Assembly (NCBI GenBank): GCA_964370825.1
Contig: CAYJKY010000004.1
Location: 1-64,000, forward strand
Direction: 5' to 3'
Source: CAYJBH01 sp964370825
GTDB lineage: Bacteria; Bacillota; Clostridia; Oscillospirales; Ruminococcaceae
DNA length: 64,000 nucleotides
The notes beneath the pieces are model-generated. The model made no database searches, was not told where the DNA came from, and saw nothing but the letters and a program-made list of their open reading frames with translations. This document shows positions 35,702 to 43,163 of the stretch, in pieces. How positions within the stretch are numbered: the stretch's first letter is position 1; each line of letters begins with the position of its first letter. The position numbers and the translations under genes were made by a program.

Positions 35702-35754
35702 GAATAGCCCATGCTCCTTTCTTTTGCTAAATCCCATGTAAGAATCGCATGGGT
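35702..35754 (-). promoter_or_regulatory. Conserved 'CCCATG' leader before pilZ
   Basis: Minus strand: ACCCATG-CGATTCTTA-CATGGG (35733-35754), linker, AAAAGAAAGGAGCATGGGC (35707-35725), then ATG. CCCATGC can pair with CATGGG (6 bp) or with GCATGGG overlapping the RBS (7 bp). Nearly identical to the leaders at 37593-37647 and 40617-40664. Confidence 0.7.
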
Positions 35755-35787
35755 TAGTTTTTGTGTGCTCCTGTTTTTCAACTGTTT

Positions 35788-36075
35788 TTAAAACTCCGCT
35801 TCCTTGTCCTTTATCTTTCTTGAAATTTTTACAAGTTCTACATATACCGCCGCAACAACCTCGTACAACTCTACCGGCACGTTGCGACCTACATCTAACA
35901 TGCACAGCAACGATGCGGTGCTGTCGTCCCGAAACACCGGAATACCACGTTTTTCGGCGATATCCACTATCCTGCCGGCAATGTCACCGTAACCTGCGGC
36001 AACAACCACCGGTGCGGCATCGGAGGCGTCGTCATACCTCAGTGCTACCGCCTTATTGTCTTTTGGGTTTGCCAT
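35788..36075 (-). CDS. FlhB C-terminal domain homolog (FlhX/YlqH-like)
   Basis: 95 residues from ATG 36075, with AAGGAG 5 nt upstream. Matches only the cytoplasmic FlhB/YscU tail: KAVALRYDDASDAAPVVVAAGYGDIAGRIVDIAEKRGIPVF-DDS, then LLCMLDVGRNVPVELYEVVAAVYVELV. The self-cleaving NPTH motif and the membrane part are absent, so it cannot form the export gate. In Bacillus the similar ylqH follows a FliK-like ylqG, exactly the order seen here. Confidence 0.88.
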   Translation of the reverse strand: MANPKDNKAVALRYDDASDAAPVVVAAGYGDIAGRIVDIAEKRGIPVFRDDSTASLLCMLDVGRNVPVELYEVVAAVYVELVKISRKIKDKEAEF

Positions 36076-36110
36076 TATCACTCCTTAGTTATTCACCATT
36101 AGTCGTTAAC

Positions 36111-37592
36111 TTAAACTTTTACGTTGAGTCCCATCCGTCTTTGAGGGAGATCCCTAAACACCTCCATCAGGCTACGCCCACGCACCAGCTCGGAAATATA
36201 GCAGTCGGTAAGACGATATCCGCTTTTGGAGACAATTCCGGGCAGTACACGCTTTAAAGAGGCGAATGCGTCGACGTGTTCCTCGGGACAGAGTAGTAGG
36301 ATTTTCAGCTCACGCCCCTCGGCAAACAGTTCGGTTTCGAAGGCTCCTATTCCCTCTATATCGAAGGCGATAAGAACATGCTGTGTATCCTTTTCGTCGC
36401 CCTCGCCACCGGATTCGTAGCTGTTGTCTATCCACATCTCGGCAAAGGAGCGCATGTCTAAAAATTCGAGAGGAAACACCATGTGAAGTAGCGGTGTGTA
36501 GTTGCAGGGTGAGGAGAGTAGGCTGGATATAATATCGTTTATTCGATGATCCGATATAAGCTGTAGGTCGGACAGGCGCCCCTCCTTGGTTATTATTTCG
36601 GTAAGTGCGTCCATAACTCGAGAACTACTGTTGGCAAGCTGCTGTGTCTGATCCATGTTGCTCAGCAGTATGCGTAAAAACTCGGTGTAGTTCGGTCTTG
36701 TAGCGGACAGTAACTCGGACAGGGTTGAGCGCAGCTGTGGATTTTCAACTCCGGTTATCAGCTGTTTTAACTGCGCGAGAGCTGATGCACCGTCACGCTC
36801 AAGCAGGGTGGCAAACTTAGCGACGGCATCGGGCAGATAGTCGGCATTCGTTTGATATCTTGACAGGTTATACACAAGCATGGCGCTTAGCTTTTGTATG
36901 GATGGTGAGTTAAGCAGGCTTGTTTCCTGCTGTTTAAGCAGGGCGAGAACCTCGTTTTTCAAAGTTTCAAAATTAGCACCCGGCTTTTGAAACTCGCCGG
37001 CAAGCCTTATAAACTGCTCGGACAATGATTTGAGAGGTTGCTGGCTTGCTCCGATAAAGAATAGGTTGTTAGAGATGGAGCGCATAACCTCGGTTTTGCC
37101 CAACTCGCCGCTAAAAGCCTTTATCAGCTGTGCCACCGCATCCCTCATTCTGTTGTCGCCGCCCTGTTCAAGCCCTCTGAGTATGGAAAAAACGTCGCCC
37201 GAAAATTTTGTTGCCGAAGCGGACTGGCGTAACAGCTCGTTTAAAAGTTGCTCGGGTTTTAGCATTAAGGTATCAAAAAGTTGCTGAAGTTCCTCGGTTA
37301 CGACCGAATTGTTGGTGGGAAGCAGGCGGAATATTTCCTCTAACATAAAAATATTGCGCAAAAAGGTTACCGTCACCTTTGGATCCTGCAACATCTCCTG
37401 TAGTATAGCCGGTGCTCCGCTCTGCTCAAGCCCGGAATTGTTTTGTTGCAGTAAACCGCTGTCGGTCTGCGGTTTTGTGACCCTTGCAAGGTCGATAATG
37501 TTAAAGGGTGAGGTTACCTCGGGCGCGGTTCTTGTAGGGTTTACATATGTTTTTTCCGAGCCGGGAAAAGAAACACGAAGAATATCTGCCAT
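36111..37592 (-). CDS. FliK-like (YlqG-type) hook-length/secreted substrate protein
   Basis: 493 residues, mostly helical and repeat-like with many Leu/Gln/Ser. The C-terminal region (about residues 395-493: HVLIAFDIEGIGAFETELF-EGREL, FASLKRVLPGIVSKSGYRL) follows the FliK C-terminal layout, i.e. a beta-pair ending in an amphipathic helix and GY. Its partner in FlhB control is the next gene, an FlhB-tail homolog. As part of a flagellar-type export switch the pairing with YlqH-like is known from Firmicutes. First gene of the minus-strand operon; GGAG 14 nt upstream of the start. Confidence 0.7.
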   Translation of the reverse strand: MADILRVSFPGSEKTYVNPTRTAPEVTSPFNIIDLARVTKPQTDSGLLQQNNSGLEQSGAPAILQEMLQDPKVTVTFLRNIFMLEEIFRLLPTNNSVVTEELQQLFDTLMLKPEQLLNELLRQSASATKFSGDVFSILRGLEQGGDNRMRDAVAQLIKAFSGELGKTEVMRSISNNLFFIGASQQPLKSLSEQFIRLAGEFQKPGANFETLKNEVLALLKQQETSLLNSPSIQKLSAMLVYNLSRYQTNADYLPDAVAKFATLLERDGASALAQLKQLITGVENPQLRSTLSELLSATRPNYTEFLRILLSNMDQTQQLANSSSRVMDALTEIITKEGRLSDLQLISDHRINDIISSLLSSPCNYTPLLHMVFPLEFLDMRSFAEMWIDNSYESGGEGDEKDTQHVLIAFDIEGIGAFETELFAEGRELKILLLCPEEHVDAFASLKRVLPGIVSKSGYRLTDCYISELVRGRSLMEVFRDLPQRRMGLNVKV

Positions 37593-37647
37593 ATCTATTA
37601 CTCATGCTCCTTTCTCTCACATAATCCCATGTATGTACCGCATGGGC
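37593..37647 (-). promoter_or_regulatory. Conserved 'CCCATG' leader before the FliK-like gene
   Basis: Minus strand: GCCCATG-CGGTACATA-CATGGG (37626-37647), linker, GAGAGAAAGGAGCATGAG, then ATG 37592 after 14 nt. The 6-bp hairpin is perfect; pairing with the RBS side is weaker here (GCATG only). Confidence 0.7.
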
Positions 37648-37991
37648 TCGATTTTGTTTTAAGCTTTCCTGCAAAAGCAAACTTTCCTTGATAACAAACT
37701 TTTCATTGAAAAGTTATGCTTTCCTACAAAAAGTTAAACTTTACTATGTAAAGTTTGAGAAATATTGCAAAAGGTATTTACTATTTGCTCATAAACTATT
37801 ATACTATATATAACGGATAAATAAAATATATATTTAGTAAAAAGTTATGTTTTTTTAGTTACGACATTTTATCGATGTTTTTTCAGCACTGATTTAGGTA
37901 TTTCGATTGCATTCGCACACGCTGTATTATGCTAAAGGTTCGGATGTGGTTGATAAATATATAATTGTAATATTTCCAAATGAGGGCAGTT
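37648..37991. other. AT-rich divergent region between FliK-like and cheA
   Basis: About 340 bp without a gene. Two strong short palindromes: AACTTTTCA-T-TGAAAAGTT (37697-37715) and AAACTTTAC-TAT-GTAAAGTTT (37736-37756), plus GCAAAAGCAAACTTTCC just before. They share AAGTTT/AAACTTT and may be regulator sites or repeat remnants. Plus strand holds the cheA promoter (37777-37805) and a 186-nt AT-rich leader. No sigma-28 (TAAA-N15-GCCGATAA) site was found. Confidence 0.5.
37777..37805 (+). promoter_or_regulatory. Candidate sigma-A promoter of the chemotaxis operon
   Basis: -35 TTTACT (37777-37782), 17-nt spacer, -10 TATACT (37800-37805). It would give a 5' leader of about 180 nt before cheA. Confidence 0.5.
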
Positions 37992-40088
37992 ATGAGTGTT
38001 TTCGATCCCAGTGTAGAGCCTATGCTCGAAATGTTCATCTTCGAAACCCAAACTCTACTCGACCAGCTTGACGAAATTATGCTGGAGAGCGAGCGTGTGG
38101 GCGAGTTTGATGAAGGTGCAATAAATGAAATTTTTCGTATAATGCACACTGTTAAGGGTTCCTCGGCAATGATGGGGCTGGATGGGGTATCCTCTCTCGC
38201 ACATCATGTTGAGGACATGTTTTTTATAATACGTGAAAAACCTGAAACAGGAAAGACAAATAATTCCGGCTTGTTTGACTGCGTTTTTCAAAGTTCCGAC
38301 TTTTTGAAAAACGAGGTAGACCTGCTACAAAACGATATAGAAAACTATGCGCCGAGCGACTCGTCGGCAACGGTGGCAACAATAAAGGAGCAGCTTGCCA
38401 TTTTAAAGGGCGAGGCGGCGGCACCTGCCGCAGCTGATGCTGCACCTGCCGAGGCTTCTGCCGCACCGGCTACAACCGATGCTCAAAGCGTGGCCGACAG
38501 TGATGCTGTTATTTATGTTGTCAGGGTTTTCTTTGAGGATGGCTGCCAGATGGAAAACATCCGTGCATTTATGCTACTCAACACCCTTAAGGATATATGT
38601 GATACCCTTGAGAGTGACCCGCCAAACCCCGAAACAAATTCCGATTGTGCCACCGACATTGCCAACAAGGGCCTGCTTGTTAAGTTTAGCTGTGATGGCG
38701 ACCCGAAGGAGGTTTACGATGCTATCGAGTCCGCCGTTAACATTAAAAGCTATGAAATTATAGGCGAAGAGGGCGGTAAAATAGTAGATAACCCCAACTC
38801 CGAACAGAATAGCTCGGCACAGGCCGAAGTTGCTGGGAGCGAAGCTGTCGCAACGGTAACAAAGCCGTCTGCACCTGCCGCACCTGCTGCTGCTGCGGAC
38901 GGAGCCGCGAAAAAGCAAAATCTAATCAGTGTTAATCAGGGCAAGCTTGACCAGCTTATGGACCTTGTGGGCGAGATAGTAACCACCGAGGCAATGGTGG
39001 CCGCCAACCCTGATCTTGACGGACTTCAGCTTGACAACTTTAACAAGGCAACCCGTCAGCTCAGAAAACTTACCGACGAGCTACAGGATGTTGTTATGTC
39101 CATAAGGATGGTTCCGCTCAACGGACTTTACCAGAAGATGAACAGAATCGTCAGGGACATGAGCAAAAAGTTGGATAAGGATGTTGATTTAATTACCATC
39201 GGCGGTGACACCGAGATTGATAAAACCATTATTGACAGCATAACCGACCCGTTTATGCATATGATAAGAAACTCGATGGATCACGGTATCGAGAGCACCG
39301 AGGATAGGATTGCCGCAGGTAAAAATCCAAAAGGAAAGCTCACCCTTTCGGCACAGAACATCGGCGGTGAGATTGTTATTAATATTATAGACGACGGTGG
39401 CGGACTCAATAGTGAGAAAATACTCGCCAAGGCAAAGAAAAACGGCATACTAACAAAACCGGAAAGCGAGTATACCAAAAGTGAAATTAATCAGATGATA
39501 ATGCTTGCAGGTTTTTCTACCAACGAAAATGTTACCGAATTTTCCGGTCGTGGCGTGGGTATGGATGTTGTTCGCCAGAATATTGAAAAATGTAACGGCA
39601 GTATCTCGGTGGAGAGCGAGATGGGAGAAGGAAGCACCTTTACCATCAAGATACCGCTCACCCTTGCCATTGTTGAGGGCATGAAGCTGTCGGTAGGCAA
39701 ATCGATATTTACAATACCGATTACCTCGATTAAGCAGTCCTTTAAGGTGGCAGATAGAAGCCAGCTGTTACACGATGTAGACGGAAACGAGATGATAATG
39801 CTTCGTGGCGACTGCTACCCGATAGTTAGGCTACATCAAAAATTTGATTTTCCGACCGAGAAAACCAACATCGAGGACGGCATATTAATCTTGGTAGAGA
39901 GCGAAAAGAAAAAGGCGTGTATCTTTGCAGACGAGCTTATTGGTGAGCAACAGGTGGTTGTTAAATCCTTCCCCGCCTTCCTTAACGGATACGACATCAA
40001 GAGCATAGGACTTGCCGGCTGTACCATTTTGGGCGATGGAAGTATCAGCCTTATTCTCGATGCAAATAAGCTTCTTAGTAACAACTGA
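37992..40088 (+). CDS. cheA: Chemotaxis histidine kinase CheA
   Basis: 698 residues from ATG 37992 (GAGGG 5 nt upstream; an ATG at 37980 has no site). Order of domains: HPt P1 with phospho-His in IMHTVKGSSAMMG (about His52), Ala-rich linker, P2 CheY-binding domain (about 165-260), P3 dimer (about 310-375), P4 kinase with HMIRNSMDHGIE (N box), IIDDGGGLNS (G1) and FSGRGVGMDVVRQNI (G2), and P5 CheW-like (about 570-698). Forms the receptor-CheA-CheW signalling array. First of cheA-cheW-cheR-cheB. Confidence 0.98.
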   Translation: MSVFDPSVEPMLEMFIFETQTLLDQLDEIMLESERVGEFDEGAINEIFRIMHTVKGSSAMMGLDGVSSLAHHVEDMFFIIREKPETGKTNNSGLFDCVFQSSDFLKNEVDLLQNDIENYAPSDSSATVATIKEQLAILKGEAAAPAAADAAPAEASAAPATTDAQSVADSDAVIYVVRVFFEDGCQMENIRAFMLLNTLKDICDTLESDPPNPETNSDCATDIANKGLLVKFSCDGDPKEVYDAIESAVNIKSYEIIGEEGGKIVDNPNSEQNSSAQAEVAGSEAVATVTKPSAPAAPAAAADGAAKKQNLISVNQGKLDQLMDLVGEIVTTEAMVAANPDLDGLQLDNFNKATRQLRKLTDELQDVVMSIRMVPLNGLYQKMNRIVRDMSKKLDKDVDLITIGGDTEIDKTIIDSITDPFMHMIRNSMDHGIESTEDRIAAGKNPKGKLTLSAQNIGGEIVINIIDDGGGLNSEKILAKAKKNGILTKPESEYTKSEINQMIMLAGFSTNENVTEFSGRGVGMDVVRQNIEKCNGSISVESEMGEGSTFTIKIPLTLAIVEGMKLSVGKSIFTIPITSIKQSFKVADRSQLLHDVDGNEMIMLRGDCYPIVRLHQKFDFPTEKTNIEDGILILVESEKKKACIFADELIGEQQVVVKSFPAFLNGYDIKSIGLAGCTILGDGSISLILDANKLLSNN

Positions 40089-40101
40089 TGCGAGGTAGGA
40101 T

Positions 40102-40578
40102 ATGAGTGAAATAAATAAAACAGATACCGTGAAGGACGATTTGAAAGGAAGGTATTTAACCTTTTTTATCGAGGATAGCCTCTATGGGGTGGAGCTGTTA
40201 AACGTTGTGGAGATTATATCTATACAGGCGATAACAACAATTCCCCATGTTCCGGATTACCTTAAAGGCATTATTAATTTAAGAGGTAGGCTGGTTCCGA
40301 TTATCGATGTTCGTACCAAGTTTATGATAGAGCCTAAGGAATATGACGACATGACAAGCATTGTTATGTTGAACTATCAGGGAATGCAACTCGGAATTAT
40401 AGTCGATATGGTGAGTGATGTTGCAAATGCCTCTGAAGATGCAAGGGTAGGTTTACCCGGACTCGGCGAATCGGAACGAAATAAATACCTTAACAATGTT
40501 ATGAAGGTAAACGACCGTCTTGTCCTTACTCTTGATCTTGACAGCTTTTTTGAGGAAGATTTACAGAGTAAAGCTTAA
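40102..40578 (+). CDS. cheW: Chemotaxis coupling protein CheW
   Basis: 158 residues, one CheW domain: YLTFFIEDSLYGVELLNVVEII, ITTIPHVPDYLKGIINLRGRLVPIIDVRTKF (the SH3-like core with NLRG), and LGIIVDMVSDVANAS. Couples methyl-accepting receptors to CheA. Lies 13 bp after cheA. Downstream is 92 bp to cheR that contains the conserved leader. Confidence 0.97.
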   Translation: MSEINKTDTVKDDLKGRYLTFFIEDSLYGVELLNVVEIISIQAITTIPHVPDYLKGIINLRGRLVPIIDVRTKFMIEPKEYDDMTSIVMLNYQGMQLGIIVDMVSDVANASEDARVGLPGLGESERNKYLNNVMKVNDRLVLTLDLDSFFEEDLQSKA

Positions 40579-40616
40579 GTTTGACAGGGGTTAAAAGCAA
40601 CCAAACAAATAAACGA

Positions 40617-40670
40617 GCCCATGCGATACTTACATTGGGTTTTGTAAAAGAAAGGAGCATGGGCTTAAGA
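40617..40670 (+). promoter_or_regulatory. Conserved 'CCCATG' leader before cheR
   Basis: GCCCATG-CGATACTTA-CATTGGG (40617-40639; 6 bp with one bulged T), linker, AAAAGAAAGGAGCATGGGC (40646-40664), then ATG 40671 after 13 nt. GCCCATGC (40617-40624) also pairs perfectly over 8 bp with GCATGGGC (40657-40664), which contains the last G of GGAG. An upstream TTGACA at 40581 has no matching -10. Confidence 0.7.
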
Positions 40671-41489
40671 ATGATAACAATCAGCGACGGCGAATTTAAA
40701 GAGCTTGTTGACTTTGTTTATAAAAAATACGGAATAACCCTTGCAAAGAAACGTGTACTTGTAGAGGGACGGTTGTCAGGTGTTTTAAACGAGCGTGGCA
40801 TTTCTAAATTTTCGGATTATCTTGCAATCCTTTTTGCGGATAAAACCGGAGAGGAGATGAATACACTGCTTAACCGGATTACTACAAACCATACATATTT
40901 TATGCGTGAGCAGGAACATTTCGATTTTTTGATGAACACAGCACTGCCCGAACTTGAAAAGGCTCAGGCGCACACAAAGTCTTTAAAGATATGGTCGGCA
41001 GGCTGTAGCAGTGGACAGGAAGCCTACACCATGGCTATGGTAATTGCCGAGTATTTCGGTAACAAAAAATCATCCTGGGACACTATCATACTTGCAACCG
41101 ACATATCTCACAGTGTCATGAACAAGGCAAAGCTTGCTACCTATCCGTTAGAGGGACTTACGGTTGTTCCCAAGGAATGGCAGGAAAAATATACCACCAT
41201 TAACCATAGCAACAACACCTTTACAATGACAAATAATATTAGGCGTGAGGTTATGTTTAGACCTCTAAACCTTATGGAACCCTTTAATTTTAAAAATAAA
41301 CGCCCCTTTGACATTATCTTTTGTCGCAATGTTATGATATATTTCGACCAGCAGACAAAGGATAAGCTTGTTGAGGACTTTTATGATGTAACAGCACCGG
41401 GTGGTTATCTTTGTATCGGCCACAGCGAGAGCATTAACCGTGCCACAACCCGATTTAACTTTGTAAAACCTGCAATATATAAACGATGA
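40671..41489 (+). CDS. cheR: Chemotaxis methyltransferase CheR
   Basis: 272 residues from ATG 40671 (MITISDGEFKELVDFVYKKYG), the normal CheR N-terminus; upstream extension would pass through the leader. N-terminal helical domain, then the SAM-binding motif KIWSAGCSSGQEAYTMAM, ILATDIS, and FDIIFCRNVMIYFD with LCIGHSESI near the end. Methylates receptor glutamates for adaptation, opposite to CheB downstream. Confidence 0.97.
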   Translation: MITISDGEFKELVDFVYKKYGITLAKKRVLVEGRLSGVLNERGISKFSDYLAILFADKTGEEMNTLLNRITTNHTYFMREQEHFDFLMNTALPELEKAQAHTKSLKIWSAGCSSGQEAYTMAMVIAEYFGNKKSSWDTIILATDISHSVMNKAKLATYPLEGLTVVPKEWQEKYTTINHSNNTFTMTNNIRREVMFRPLNLMEPFNFKNKRPFDIIFCRNVMIYFDQQTKDKLVEDFYDVTAPGGYLCIGHSESINRATTRFNFVKPAIYKR

Positions 41490-41567
41490 AAAAGTGGTTG
41501 AGTTAACTTTGATGATGGCGATGAATACATATTAAATACTGGAAATAAGAGGTGAAGTGCCTTTAAA

Positions 41568-42605
41568 ATGAAAAAAATACGATTACTTATAGTGGATGAT
41601 TCTCTTTTGTTTCGTGAAATGCTTAAGCGAAATCTTGGGGAGTATGCTGACATTGAGGTTGTAGGAATAGCCGTAGACGGAAACGATACCATCTCGCAGC
41701 TGAGCAGACTAAAGCCAGATGTTATAAGCTTAGACGTTGAGATGCCTAACACAAACGGAATTCAGCTACTAAAAAAAATCATACCACAAAATCCCATACC
41801 GGTTGTAGTGGTAACCGGAAGTGCAATGTCCGCATTTGATGCGGTTGCAGCAGGTGCGATAGACTTTATAAGAAAGCCGGTTGTAAAAGGCCCTCAGGAT
41901 CTTGCGGATTTTACCAAGGAGCTTGCGACCAAGATTAAGGCAGCCTCCACCGCTAAGGTTAGAACGACAGCTACAAGCGTACCGACAGCTACAGGTTCGG
42001 CAACCTCACTTTTAAAAACAACGGTAAGTAAAAATAAAATTGTTGCAATAGGTGCATCTACCGGTGGAACAGAGGCTGTTTTGGAGGTGATGAAAAACCT
42101 ACCGAAAAACTCTCCCGGCGTTGTTATTACTCAACATATGCCGCCGGTTTTCACCAACATGTATGCACAGCGTTTAAACAAGATATGCGCTCTTGAGGTT
42201 AAGGAGGCGAAGGACGGTGACAGGGTTATGCCAGGCACTGCTTTTGTTGCCGCAGGCGATTACCAGATGAGAGTGCTATCCGATGCAAACGGCTATTATA
42301 TTTCCAGTAAACCCGGCGACAGGGTAAGCGGACATTGCCCCTCGGTGGATGTGCTGTTTAGCTCGGTTGCCAAGGTTGCAGGCAGAAATGCAATCGGTGC
42401 AATTCTTACCGGAATGGGTGCCGATGGTGCCGCAGGTTTGCTTGAAATGCATCGTGCCGGCGCCTACACCCTCGGGCAGGATCAACAGAGTTGCGTCGTA
42501 TACGGAATGCCGATGGAGGCATTTAAACTCGGTGCGGTCAAGGCACAGCTTCCGCTGACCGAGATCGCTCCACACATAATCAAACATCTCGACAGGGGAA
42601 TATAA
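41568..42605 (+). CDS. cheB: Chemotaxis response regulator/methylesterase CheB
   Basis: 345 residues. Receiver with acidic pocket IVDDS, phospho-Asp56 in SLDVEMPNTNG and Lys in FIRKPV, a linker rich in Ala/Thr/Ser, then the esterase with catalytic Ser in AIGASTGGTEAV, His in VVITQHMPPVFT and Asp in ILTGMGADGAAG. Demethylates and deamidates receptors when phosphorylated by CheA. GAGGTG lies upstream. It ends 5 bp before bioY. Confidence 0.98.
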   Translation: MKKIRLLIVDDSLLFREMLKRNLGEYADIEVVGIAVDGNDTISQLSRLKPDVISLDVEMPNTNGIQLLKKIIPQNPIPVVVVTGSAMSAFDAVAAGAIDFIRKPVVKGPQDLADFTKELATKIKAASTAKVRTTATSVPTATGSATSLLKTTVSKNKIVAIGASTGGTEAVLEVMKNLPKNSPGVVITQHMPPVFTNMYAQRLNKICALEVKEAKDGDRVMPGTAFVAAGDYQMRVLSDANGYYISSKPGDRVSGHCPSVDVLFSSVAKVAGRNAIGAILTGMGADGAAGLLEMHRAGAYTLGQDQQSCVVYGMPMEAFKLGAVKAQLPLTEIAPHIIKHLDRGI

Positions 42606-42610
42606 ACACA

Positions 42611-43150
42611 ATGCAGAAAACAAAAACAGCCAATCTCGTAAAAACAGCCATGTTTACCGCAATAATTGCCGTGCTATCGCAGATTTCGGTGCCGCTCGGA
42701 TTTACTCCGGTGCCGGTAAGTCTCGGATCGCTCGGAATACTGCTTGCCGCCGGTTTGCTAACATTTCCATACGGAATTGTAGCCGTTGCGGTTTATATAT
42801 CGCTCGGCGCTGTGGGGCTTCCTATATTTGCAAACTTTGGCTCCGGCATAGGTACCCTTGCAGGCCCGACAGGCGGGTTTATTTTGGGATATCTTGCCGC
42901 CGCAATAGTTGTAGGAATGATTTTAAGACTCAACAAGGGCGGTGCAACCACCTTGATTGCCCTCACACTCGGAACGATTGCCGTGTATACATGCGGCGTG
43001 TTTGGCTTTATGCTTGTTACCGGCAACAATCTTGCCGCAACCCTTGCCGCAACTGTACTTCCATTTTTACTCGGCGATGCGGTTAAGATTATCGTTGCAT
43101 ATGTTGCAATTCGCCGAATAAAGCCAATAATTGATAAGGAGTTTAAGTAA
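42611..43150 (+). CDS. bioY: Biotin ECF transporter substrate-binding subunit BioY
   Basis: 179 residues, about six membrane helices. BioY motifs: VLSQISVPLGFTPVPVSLGS, GAVGLPIFANFGSG and GPTGGFILGYL. The S-component for biotin uptake works with shared EcfA/EcfT not found here. It lies only 5 bp after cheB, so it is co-transcribed with chemotaxis genes, which is unusual; no BirA-type operator is seen. Its 3' end is followed by the dockerin peptidase start after 13 bp. Confidence 0.93.
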   Translation: MQKTKTANLVKTAMFTAIIAVLSQISVPLGFTPVPVSLGSLGILLAAGLLTFPYGIVAVAVYISLGAVGLPIFANFGSGIGTLAGPTGGFILGYLAAAIVVGMILRLNKGGATTLIALTLGTIAVYTCGVFGFMLVTGNNLAATLAATVLPFLLGDAVKIIVAYVAIRRIKPIIDKEFK

Positions 43151-43163
43151 ACTGAAAACGGAT

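Noticed and set aside
40585..40625. Sigma-28 promoter in front of cheR
   Set aside because: TAAA at 40610 and CGATACT at 40624 look like halves, but the spacing is 10 nt rather than 15 and the same pairing is absent in the pilZ and FliK-like leaders.
40617..40664. Known c-di-GMP (GEMM) or other Rfam riboswitch
   Set aside because: The leaders are only about 50 nt, with two short alternative stems and no tetraloop-receptor or pseudoknot pattern of GEMM-I/II. I recognise no named family.
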